A stretch of DNA of 64,000 bases from NCBI GenBank assembly GCA_012797975.1, contig JAAZOD010000030.1:62001-126000 (forward strand), given 5' to 3'. This document shows, one piece after another, positions 9,394 through 17,240 of this stretch (the stretch's first letter is position 1; every line of letters begins with the position of its first letter). Below the pieces are notes generated by a model that had not been told where the DNA came from, did not search any database, and saw nothing but the letters and a program-made list of their open reading frames with translations. The DNA is from Pelolinea sp. (GTDB lineage: Bacteria; Chloroflexota; Anaerolineae; Anaerolineales; Anaerolineaceae). The position numbers and the translations under genes were made by a program.

Positions 9394-10439
9394 TCTGCAC
9401 AACGCATGAGAATGATGCCAAAAAGTATCACTCCTACCTGAAAAAAAATAGATCCCTTCGAACAGAAATAATAATTGAAACGACCCCCCAGAACTTGTTG
9501 CGCTCACTGGAAGGACGCGATGTTGATCTCCTTATTCTGGATCAGGATATCTATGGCTTGGAACCTGCCGATATTGCTGGGACATTGTTTAAAAAGGACA
9601 ATCGCATACCTTGTTTGATTATTTCAGATGAGAGTGTCACTCCATTTATCAAAGAATTGATCCAGCAGGATATTATTTTTTCGATTGTTGCGGAATCCTG
9701 GCTGGATGAAGACATATTCAATTGGTTCGTTCTCCGCTTGATCAATGCCCATAAAAAGAAAATAGAACATGAAAATTTGCATCAAACCGATCGCTCGCTG
9801 TTAAATAATATTCCCGGCATGGCATTTCGTCGCAGGAATGATAAATGGGGAACCCTTACCTATGTCAGTGATGGTTGCAAAGACCTTACCGGCTATACCG
9901 CTTCAGAATTGTTGAACAGTCAAACCATTTCCTACTTCAGTTTGATCCATCCGGATGACCGAAAAATGGTAAGAGATGCGGTGGCGTATCGGCTTTCCAG
10001 GAATTCCAATTATCAGATCAGTTACCGTATTCTCAGTGCTCACGATGGATTGAGATGGGTGCGCGAATCGGGGAGCAGCGCTCGCGCATCGGATTGGAAG
10101 GATCCGCAGATCGAAGGGCTGATTGTCGATATCTCTGACCAGATGAAGTTGATGGAAGAACATCAGAAAGACAAGGATGAGCTGCAAAAGATCTACGATT
10201 ATGTTTTTGCCGCCATTGGGATTATCGAAAAACGTACCTTTGTAGAAGTCAATGATTACTTCTGCAAGATGTTTGGTTATGATCGCTCGGAGATTATCGG
10301 TCAGAGCACCAGACTCCTTTATCAAAACGAGGAGGATTTTAACCGCTTTGGCCTTGAGAACAATCTGGAACTGGACAAAAAGGGTTTCGGAACTTTTTCC
10401 ACCCGTATAAGAAAAAAGATGGAAGTCTCTTGGATGTGA
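9366..10439 (+). CDS. PAS-domain sensor, 5' part of a frame-interrupted gene
   Basis: N-terminal 357 residues of a multi-domain sensor. Residues 1-130 form a receiver-like domain (ILICTTHENDA at the start, LLILDQDIYGLE near 57). A PAS domain with PAC follows (about 140-260), then a second PAS (about 270-345) that breaks off abruptly. The last residues RIRKKMEVSWM are out of frame: the expected PAS ending, KKDGSLLDVIVTT, lies in the -1 frame immediately downstream. The junction sits on an A AAA AAG heptamer (10412-10418). Read as one protein with the next reading frame it would be about 857 residues. The start ATG lies inside the GGDEF gene, with AGGA eight bases ahead. It is either a frameshift mutant, a sequencing error, or a programmed -1 frameshift. 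Confidence 0.75.
   Translation: MARQFTKILICTTHENDAKKYHSYLKKNRSLRTEIIIETTPQNLLRSLEGRDVDLLILDQDIYGLEPADIAGTLFKKDNRIPCLIISDESVTPFIKELIQQDIIFSIVAESWLDEDIFNWFVLRLINAHKKKIEHENLHQTDRSLLNNIPGMAFRRRNDKWGTLTYVSDGCKDLTGYTASELLNSQTISYFSLIHPDDRKMVRDAVAYRLSRNSNYQISYRILSAHDGLRWVRESGSSARASDWKDPQIEGLIVDISDQMKLMEEHQKDKDELQKIYDYVFAAIGIIEKRTFVEVNDYFCKMFGYDRSEIIGQSTRLLYQNEEDFNRFGLENNLELDKKGFGTFSTRIRKKMEVSWM
10412..10418 (+). other. A AAA AAG slippery heptamer at the frame junction
   Basis: In the zero frame the codons are AGA AAA AAG ATG, so the heptamer A AAA AAG is correctly phased for -1 slippage, as in bacterial dnaX. After a -1 slip the next codons are GAT GGA AGT CTC TTG GAT GTG, giving KKDGSLLDV, which restores a normal PAS sequence. 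I see no strong Shine-Dalgarno stimulator upstream. Only a weak 5-bp stem is visible downstream (GATGT at 10433 with ACATC at 10448). Confidence 0.55.
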
Positions 10440-11941
10440 TTGTTACGACATCGCGTTTTTCTCAAAATGATCGGGAAGGTCCTGTTTCTTTTGTGATCAT
10501 GGATATTTCAGAACAGGTCAAGACGAAACAATTACTCCAGGAGAACGAAGAAAAACGCAACTTGCTTATTCAACACATGAGTGAAGGCATCTTTTTTTCG
10601 GATGAAAAGGGGATGGTTTTGGAATGGAGTGATTCATTGGAAAGAATGATCGCCATTCCGCGAGAAGAAGTAGTGGGTGTCCCTTTCGATGCCATGATCG
10701 ACCGGCTGATCGACCGAAGGATCGTAAAGGTTGATGGCGAAAAAGCCAAGCAATTTCTAAGGCAGGCCTTTGAAGATCGAAAAAAAGAAAGGTTCAATAC
10801 GATTTGGGAAGGGGAAATGCTTACCCCACAGGGTGATTACCAAACCTTTCTTGCAGAACTTTTTATCTTCCAATCACCAAAGGGCAACGGCCTGGCGATC
10901 ATTGTGCGGAATATTGATGCTCAAAAGAAACATGAAAAAGAACTGCAATTGATGGCAGATTTGACTGCCGTGATCCGAAAATGTGAGAATGATGCTGTGC
11001 TGGTTCGAAAATCTGTTATCGACATTTTGATGAGTTCTCTGAACCTGGATGGCATCGCCATGGCATCATTCGTTGATAATGGGGATGGGGGGACCATTGT
11101 TGAGGCCCGTGGCAGATTTGCCGAGAAGATCGGTACAAAAATTTCATGGAAAAACTGCATTGAACAGGCATCCCTTTATGGCGACAGTATTTTTGAGATT
11201 GGTGCAAACTGTCTTGAAAAGCTTTGCCCCGATAAAGAATTTATCGAATTGCCTAAAACTAGGATCAGCATTTCCCTCGTCATTGGTCGTGACCGTGTGG
11301 GTATGATCTTTGCATTTCATAAGGAACGTTTTTCTGAATATGAATATCGATTGTTGGATGCGGTTGGGAATGTGGCGGCCGTTGCTTTGAACCAGGCTAT
11401 GACATTTGAACGAACAGAATTGCGTTTGAAGCGATTGGAGTCTTTACATGTCATCGATCAGGCAATCAGCGGCTTGTTCAATCTTGACCTCACCAATCGC
11501 ATCATCCTGGATCAGGCAAAACAGCAACTTGGAGCGGATGCGGGTGATATCCTCATCCTCAATATGGCAACGAATATGATGGAATACTCTGCTATCTTTG
11601 GTTTTGACCATCTTGATGTGGAAGAGAAAAGGGTTCACCTCAGCCGCAGTATGGCTGGACAAATATTGTTGAATCGGGAACCCTGTGTCGTTTCCGACAT
11701 CAGCAAACATGAACTGCCGTTTATTATGAAGCATTTGCAACGCCATAGCTTTCATGCCTATTTTGGTTTCCCGCTCATTGCCAAAGGGGAGCCGAAAGGG
11801 GTGATGGAGATTTATATGCAAACGCCTTTTCAACCGGATACCGAATGGTTGAATTTCCTTCAGTCTCTGGCAACCCAATCGAGCATCGCCATCGATAATA
11901 TTCAACTCTTTGAAAAAATGCAAAGCATGCAGTATTTTTAG
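10430..11941 (+). CDS. PAS-GAF-GAF sensor, 3' part of the frame-interrupted gene; lacks an output domain
   Basis: Continuation of the preceding reading frame. The nominal TTG start has no ribosome-binding site and begins in the middle of a PAS domain, so it is probably not a real start. It contains the PAS/PAC end (VIMDISEQVK), another PAS (about 35-165), a GAF (about 175-330) and a second GAF (about 340-495). The protein stops at IDNIQLFEKMQSMQYF, the position where the neighbouring HD-GYP protein continues from a similar helix into its catalytic domain. No HD-GYP, GGDEF, EAL or kinase domain follows, so the enzymatic output seems to have been lost. Confidence refers to the coding content, not to it being an independent gene. 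Confidence 0.7.
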   Translation: MDVIVTTSRFSQNDREGPVSFVIMDISEQVKTKQLLQENEEKRNLLIQHMSEGIFFSDEKGMVLEWSDSLERMIAIPREEVVGVPFDAMIDRLIDRRIVKVDGEKAKQFLRQAFEDRKKERFNTIWEGEMLTPQGDYQTFLAELFIFQSPKGNGLAIIVRNIDAQKKHEKELQLMADLTAVIRKCENDAVLVRKSVIDILMSSLNLDGIAMASFVDNGDGGTIVEARGRFAEKIGTKISWKNCIEQASLYGDSIFEIGANCLEKLCPDKEFIELPKTRISISLVIGRDRVGMIFAFHKERFSEYEYRLLDAVGNVAAVALNQAMTFERTELRLKRLESLHVIDQAISGLFNLDLTNRIILDQAKQQLGADAGDILILNMATNMMEYSAIFGFDHLDVEEKRVHLSRSMAGQILLNREPCVVSDISKHELPFIMKHLQRHSFHAYFGFPLIAKGEPKGVMEIYMQTPFQPDTEWLNFLQSLATQSSIAIDNIQLFEKMQSMQYF

Positions 11942-12003
11942 AAGAATTGGTTTATCATTCCCCTGTTCTTTAATCAATGGATCATTTTTCCTTTGGAGTT
12001 ACC

Positions 12004-12207
12004 ATGGAATGCGAACAAGAAAATAATCAAACGGGGTGCAATTGCAGTTATGAACCCTGTTCCCGCAAAGGAATTTGCTGCGAATGTGTACGCTACCACG
12101 TCCGTGTGCGAGAGCTTCCGGCCTGTTGTTTCCCGAATGAGGTTGAAAAGACCTACGATAGTTCTTTTGAGAGGTTCGCTGACCTTGTTGTATCTGGTAA
12201 GATATGA
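12004..12207 (+). CDS. Cysteine-rich DUF6485 family protein
   Basis: Small cytosolic protein of 67 residues with seven cysteines in the first half ([21 protein letters not shown]) and a conserved LPACCFP and EKTYDSS tail, matching the DUF6485 family seen in anaerobes. I chose the ATG at 12004, which has GGAG five bases upstream; a longer reading from 11977 has no such site. The cysteine spacing suggests metal or Fe-S binding, but no function is known. It follows the broken sensor gene by 62 bases and precedes a membrane glycosyltransferase. Confidence 0.82.
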   Translation: MECEQENNQTGCNCSYEPCSRKGICCECVRYHVRVRELPACCFPNEVEKTYDSSFERFADLVVSGKI

Positions 12208-12275
12208 AAATCAGATGGAAAGATTGGCCAGATGAGTTGCTCATAGAATGGAAGTGAAGGGATAAAGAAGTGTTG

Positions 12276-13541
12276 ATGAACAAGCTATCCAAGCCGCAAA
12301 AAATTACCCTGCTGATTCTGTTCATTTTTTCGGTTGCATACTTTTGGCTCTTTATTCCGGTGAATTCCTCCAGCAGTGAAGGAGGAAGCGTATTTTCTAT
12401 TTTTTCAAATGATGAATATATCACGTACCCGTATGTTGAAAAAATGCTGCGGGGTGGCAAGGATATTCATGAGTTATGGGGAAATCTCATTATTTATGGA
12501 GATTACCATTATGGATATCCATTTTATTTTCTATCCACGCTGGTTTTATTACCGCGGCGCATTCTTCTGGGGGATGCGTTCTTTGCTGCCCGAACGACCA
12601 ATATCTTGCTTTTAAGGCAAATGATCAATGTTTTACCGATGATCGCCGCTGCCTGGATCCTGGTTTATTACAAGACCCACTATCGGAAGGTTTTTCAATC
12701 GATCTTTCTTTTTCTCTTCTTTCTGATCGTGCCCAGCGTGGTACGCAGCAATATTTGGTGGTGGCATCCCGATTCGCTCACTTTTCTATTCATTGCGCTG
12801 ACCTTCTTGTTCTTGCAAAAAGACGGGTATCAGTTGGGGAAAAACTTTTTCCTTGCGGCAGCCATGTGCGGATTGGCAGCTGCAACCAAATTGCTTGGCT
12901 TTTTCTTTTTCCTGACCATCCCGGTTTATCTGTTGATGGCCCGCTCCAAGCTTGGCGTTGCATGGAAAAAGATTGTTCAGAAAGCGCTGCTTTTTGTATG
13001 CGTGATGGCGGCCGTCATTGTGCTGGTAAACCCATTTCTGTGGTATGAAACGCCCAGAAATGAGATGATTGCGATCCAGCAATTCAAGCAAATCGAAATA
13101 AAAGAAGGATATACCAACGGTGATCCGGAGACATATCAAAAAGGCCCTGTGTATTGGAAATGGACTTTGGAGAATTGGTTTGGTTCGCCGGTTTTCTTGT
13201 GTTTTCTGATCGTTTCGGTGATAGTGGGTTGTTTTCACCGGAATGATTTTCAAGAGAATCTCTATCTGGCAACTTGGTCTTTTCCTTTCCTGCTCTATGC
13301 GTTATTTTTTGTGGCGCCCAAACCGGACCATTATATTTTTCCGGCTTTGATGCCTATCTTCCTGACTGTCCTGGATGTTCCCCAACTGTTGCTGGAAAAA
13401 TGGAAAGGGCTTTCGAAATTGCAGAAAGGACTGGCTGTGTTCGTTCTGTGCGCGATTACCGTTCTGCTTTTCATGCAAGTGCGATTCAGCATGATGACGG
13501 ATATACCGACATACCAGGAATATCTGCGGGTGAATATGTAG
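12276..13541 (+). CDS. GT-C fold membrane glycosyltransferase (family 39-like)
   Basis: Polytopic membrane protein with roughly ten helices. The first extracytoplasmic loop carries an acidic NDEY motif (about residue 48), as in protein O-mannosyltransferase/ArnT-type enzymes that use polyprenyl-phosphate sugars. A WWWHPDSL motif and an aromatic-rich middle also fit. The likely start is the ATG at 12276; GTG at 12270 is possible but lies in the AAGAAG stretch that may serve as ribosome-binding site. It is the first of four cell-surface polysaccharide genes. The acceptor and donor are unknown. Confidence 0.68.
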   Translation: MNKLSKPQKITLLILFIFSVAYFWLFIPVNSSSSEGGSVFSIFSNDEYITYPYVEKMLRGGKDIHELWGNLIIYGDYHYGYPFYFLSTLVLLPRRILLGDAFFAARTTNILLLRQMINVLPMIAAAWILVYYKTHYRKVFQSIFLFLFFLIVPSVVRSNIWWWHPDSLTFLFIALTFLFLQKDGYQLGKNFFLAAAMCGLAAATKLLGFFFFLTIPVYLLMARSKLGVAWKKIVQKALLFVCVMAAVIVLVNPFLWYETPRNEMIAIQQFKQIEIKEGYTNGDPETYQKGPVYWKWTLENWFGSPVFLCFLIVSVIVGCFHRNDFQENLYLATWSFPFLLYALFFVAPKPDHYIFPALMPIFLTVLDVPQLLLEKWKGLSKLQKGLAVFVLCAITVLLFMQVRFSMMTDIPTYQEYLRVNM

Positions 13542-13662
13542 CACAGATGGTTTTCATTGTCCGGCGGCGTTGAGGGGAAGGAAAGAACAGGGGAACACTG
13601 ATTAATTGAGGAATTGATGTATAGTAGATATTACTAAAAGAAAAATTATATCCAGGGAAATT

Positions 13663-14676
13663 ATGAAAGTCATTATTCAAATTCCATGCTTCAATGAAGA
13701 AGAATATCTGCGGGATACGCTAAAAGAACTTCCTAGGCAGCTCAAGGACGTGGATGAAGTGATCTGGTTGGTGGTGAATGATGGAAGCAGTGACAGCACG
13801 GTTCAAGTGGCGATGGCGAGTGGAGCAGATTACGTTGTATCGCACACTCGCAATTTAGGCCTTTCCCGTACGTTCCGAACTGGGCTGGAAGCCTGTCTGT
13901 GGTTGGGCGCTGATATTATTGTCAATACCGATGCCGATAACCAGTATAATGCCAAGGACATTCAAAAGATCATTGATCCAATTCTGCAGGAAAAAGCTGA
14001 TTATGTGGTCGGAGCGCGCCCGATCAAGGAAATTGAACATTTCTCTCCTTGGAAAAAGTTTTTACAGAGGGCGGGAAGCAAGCTTGTCAGCCGCTTAAGT
14101 CAACTGGATATTGAAGATACCACCAGCGGGTTTCGTGCCATGAATCGCAGGACCGCTCTCCAGTTGAATGTCTTTAACGAATATACCTATACCTTGGAAA
14201 CCCTCATCCAATCAGGGCAGTTGAAAATTGCCACTGTGTTCATTCCGATCAGGGTGAATGCCAAAACACGGCCTTCGCGTCTTATCTCTTCGACTGTGAA
14301 TTATTTGAAACGCTCGGCGATCATAATTTTTCGTAGTTTTTTAACGTATAAACCGCTCAAGATTTTTCTGACGGCCGGCACCGTTTCCATTCTTTGTGCT
14401 CTGGTTCTCGGCATCCGTTATCTTGTCTTTTTCTTTCACGGGGAAGGGACCGGACATGTTCAATCCCTGCTGTTGGCGATCATCTTCTTCATCCTGGGCA
14501 CTTCCGGCTGGATGTTTGGCATGCAGGCGGACCTCATATCCGTCAACCGGCGGTTGTTGGAAGATGTTTCTCAGCGCATTAAACGGATGGAATCAAGGAT
14601 CTTGCGGGAATCGGCTCTGGATTTTCCGGACTTGACCGATGCCAGATGGGATTTTCCGAAAGCGGCGAAAAAATAG
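13663..14676 (+). CDS. Polyprenyl-phosphate glycosyltransferase (GT2, DPM1-like) with C-terminal membrane helices
   Basis: Family 2 transferase of the dolichol-phosphate mannose synthase group, which makes lipid-linked monosaccharides used by GT-C enzymes such as its neighbours. The GT-A domain (about 1-215) shows IPCFNEEEYL, VNDGSSDST and the metal-binding NTDADNQY. Two membrane helices follow (about 228-250 and 263-285), then an ISVNRRLLED tail that is typical of this branch. Length is 337 residues. It ends 6 bases before the next gene, so the two are probably co-transcribed. Confidence 0.87.
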   Translation: MKVIIQIPCFNEEEYLRDTLKELPRQLKDVDEVIWLVVNDGSSDSTVQVAMASGADYVVSHTRNLGLSRTFRTGLEACLWLGADIIVNTDADNQYNAKDIQKIIDPILQEKADYVVGARPIKEIEHFSPWKKFLQRAGSKLVSRLSQLDIEDTTSGFRAMNRRTALQLNVFNEYTYTLETLIQSGQLKIATVFIPIRVNAKTRPSRLISSTVNYLKRSAIIIFRSFLTYKPLKIFLTAGTVSILCALVLGIRYLVFFFHGEGTGHVQSLLLAIIFFILGTSGWMFGMQADLISVNRRLLEDVSQRIKRMESRILRESALDFPDLTDARWDFPKAAKK

Positions 14677-14682
14677 AGATCT

Positions 14683-17172
14683 ATGGGCAAAGACAGTTCT
14701 TCATTGATGAACCACAGCAAACAGACGATCAGGATGGTCGTTTGTTTTTGCACCGCATTCCTTTTTTCTTACAGCATCGCGGTCCATTTTCTTCATTTAT
14801 ACAGCCGTTCGGCGTCGGAAAAAATCCTGCTGCTGTTTCTGCTGACCGCATTGCTGGGATTCCTGTTCTATTTCATGCGGGAGGGGCTTGAGAGAAAACG
14901 ACAATACAACGGACAGAACCTTGCCCGTCGTGTTTTCATCTTTTCGTTGATTCCCCTCTTGTTTTTAGGGATCTATTTCTATTTTTATTACGAACCGACC
15001 CCCTTTTTGACTTCTCATCAACTACAAATCACCAATATCTCCGGGGATACAGGGGGTGAAGATTGGAAACCGGTGGAGATCATCCGCATCACTTATCTGG
15101 ATGGCACTTCCATCCCAGTGGAAGATTTGAGTTTTCTTGGAGAGCACTGGATCGCCGAAGGGAGTATTTTATTGAAACCCTCCTCGGCTGTGCAGTTTTC
15201 AAAGACTTATGTTGGTGCAGCAAATATCTCCTTTCGGTCCGATCCAGATCAGGGTCAGGTTTCCATAGTTTGGGATGGACAGGAGCAATCCGTTGACTTG
15301 GCGGTTGGCGATGAATCGATCGTGACCGTTTCGTTGACTCCAAATTCATGGGGAAAGCCAGAGGTGCTCTGGCAGGGGATGGCGGTATTATCGCTGGTCT
15401 CTGATTTTGTCTGCATTTTTTTAAGTATCTTATTCGTTGCAGTGCTTTTCTTGGATAACTATGATTCTGAGATTGGACGGTCGGCGAGATCACAACAAGC
15501 ATTGAAATTCAATAAAACCGATCTGTTAATCATTCTGTTTTTGGTGGGCATCTCGTTGATCCTGTCGAAGAATCTTTTCGGTGGGCATTTCATGGACTAT
15601 ACCGCTTTATCGGGTGATGCGGGCAATTATGCGTCTTTTGCGGCAGCAAAAACCTATCCCGAACTGTTCGTCAATGATCCCTTGTTGTCTGATGCGGGTA
15701 ATTTCAATGTCTACTCAACGTATCATGCCTATCTCACACAGGTCTTGGCTTCCCTCCTCGGAAATTTTGGCTCTGCTTTTATGGTTTTACAGCTTCCCCT
15801 TACGATCATGCAGTTGTGCGGTTTTTATTTACTGGGGAGGGAACTGTATGGCAGTCGCTTGTTTGGATTCTTTTTGGCGTCATTGTCCTTTATTTTTGTG
15901 CAAATTAATCTGAGTGAGTTTTGGGGTTATGTCACTTCCCCCATCCCTCGTTTTTCCTTTCAGGCCATTCTTCCCTTTTTATTGCTGCTTGTGTTGAAGA
16001 ATGGGAGCGCTGTTAAACGCTGGCCATTCTTGATGGCGTTCACGGCTGCCACGGTGTATGTTCATCTGGTAAGTGCACCGGCCTGGAGCGCTGCCGTAAT
16101 CCTCGCTTTGTGGTTCATGGCTCCTCGTTCGGTTCCATTCTCACAGAAATTCAAATACATGGCAATTGGATTGGCGATTTTCTTGTTGGTGCTTTCGCCA
16201 TTTATCGTGAAATACTTCCAAAACACCGCTTTTGGAGAACAAGATGCCAATTCTTTTTCAGAGGTCTATGCCATCATCGATTATCGGTTGGCACAAGGCA
16301 TGGTCGATTTTCATACCGCCATGGAGGATTTTTTCCACGTCGTGCTGGCAGCTGATGGATTGCATGGGCTGCTTTTTGTTGGCAGCATGCTGTCGCTGGT
16401 GGGCATGAATTTCATTGCCCGGGACGATGACGAAAAAAGGAACGTACGCGCAGTCACTATGTGGGTGGCGGGCATTTTAAGCGTTAGCATACTCTTTCCA
16501 ATGGTCGATTTTGCGATCGCAAAGATTCTGCAGCGCAATCCCCTTGAGATTCAATTCTTAAGGGCGCTGCGCAATTTCATGCCGCTTTTCTATATTCTTT
16601 TCCTGTGGCCTTTCGCTGTGCTGTTTCGAAGAGGGGAAAAGAAATTTACTTTTCATAAAGTGATGTCTGTTGTTTTCTGTGTGGGTTTCCTGATCCTGTG
16701 GTGCAACGAGAACGAATTTCTTGCGACCCCGCTCCTCTCCCGTACGCTGACATGCTGGAAGGAGGGGCGCATCATTTGTCCTGAAAATGAGGAACTGGCC
16801 GTGCGGGATGATTTCTTCAGTGCCGTAAAAGATATGACCCCCTCCGGATCACGCATCCTGAGTGATGATCTGGCGATCAGGTATTATTCCTTGCGCCCCC
16901 TGGCTTTTTCCAAGAAGGATGGCGCCACCTTTTCATTCTCCAACCATGCAGCGTTATTGGATTGGTATGAAAAATCGTTGCTGTATGATGAGTTGGGATT
17001 GCTGAAGGGTGACTGGGATCAATATATTGTGGCGTATGTTCATTTTGCCCAGGTCGTTGATGCGGATTATGTTGTGATCGAACGCGCCTTTTCCTCAGCC
17101 GATTCTTACCCCGCGAACCTCGCATTGGTCTATACCAATGATGGCTATTCCCTGTTCGAACTCGCCGAATGA
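14683..17172 (+). CDS. Large polytopic membrane protein, possible GT-C glycosyltransferase
   Basis: 829-residue membrane protein that I cannot assign to a named family. Three hydrophobic segments (about 16-110) are followed by a beta-rich exported domain (about 115-235), then many membrane helices (about 240-680), and a soluble C-terminal region (about 690-829) containing SGSRILSDDLAIRYYSLRP. This plan, with a C-terminal exported domain of that kind, is seen in GT-C type and YfhO-like membrane proteins. It lies 6 bases behind a DPM1-like gene, which supports a role in transferring lipid-linked sugars. An alternative start is the ATG at 14707. It converges with the next gene. Confidence 0.55.
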   Translation: MGKDSSSLMNHSKQTIRMVVCFCTAFLFSYSIAVHFLHLYSRSASEKILLLFLLTALLGFLFYFMREGLERKRQYNGQNLARRVFIFSLIPLLFLGIYFYFYYEPTPFLTSHQLQITNISGDTGGEDWKPVEIIRITYLDGTSIPVEDLSFLGEHWIAEGSILLKPSSAVQFSKTYVGAANISFRSDPDQGQVSIVWDGQEQSVDLAVGDESIVTVSLTPNSWGKPEVLWQGMAVLSLVSDFVCIFLSILFVAVLFLDNYDSEIGRSARSQQALKFNKTDLLIILFLVGISLILSKNLFGGHFMDYTALSGDAGNYASFAAAKTYPELFVNDPLLSDAGNFNVYSTYHAYLTQVLASLLGNFGSAFMVLQLPLTIMQLCGFYLLGRELYGSRLFGFFLASLSFIFVQINLSEFWGYVTSPIPRFSFQAILPFLLLLVLKNGSAVKRWPFLMAFTAATVYVHLVSAPAWSAAVILALWFMAPRSVPFSQKFKYMAIGLAIFLLVLSPFIVKYFQNTAFGEQDANSFSEVYAIIDYRLAQGMVDFHTAMEDFFHVVLAADGLHGLLFVGSMLSLVGMNFIARDDDEKRNVRAVTMWVAGILSVSILFPMVDFAIAKILQRNPLEIQFLRALRNFMPLFYILFLWPFAVLFRRGEKKFTFHKVMSVVFCVGFLILWCNENEFLATPLLSRTLTCWKEGRIICPENEELAVRDDFFSAVKDMTPSGSRILSDDLAIRYYSLRPLAFSKKDGATFSFSNHAALLDWYEKSLLYDELGLLKGDWDQYIVAYVHFAQVVDADYVVIERAFSSADSYPANLALVYTNDGYSLFELAE

Positions 17173-17240
17173 ACAATGTCCATCATTTTTTCAAAATAGT
17201 GGATTGGGAAAGCATTGAAAATCAAGGGGGGATGTTTCCT

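Noticed and set aside
10430-10432. TTG as an independent start for the second half of the sensor
   Set aside because: No ribosome-binding site and it would begin in mid-domain; the codon is better read as part of a shifted frame.
11977-12003. Longer start for the DUF6485 gene
   Set aside because: The extra nine codons are not conserved and the internal ATG at 12004 has a GGAG site.
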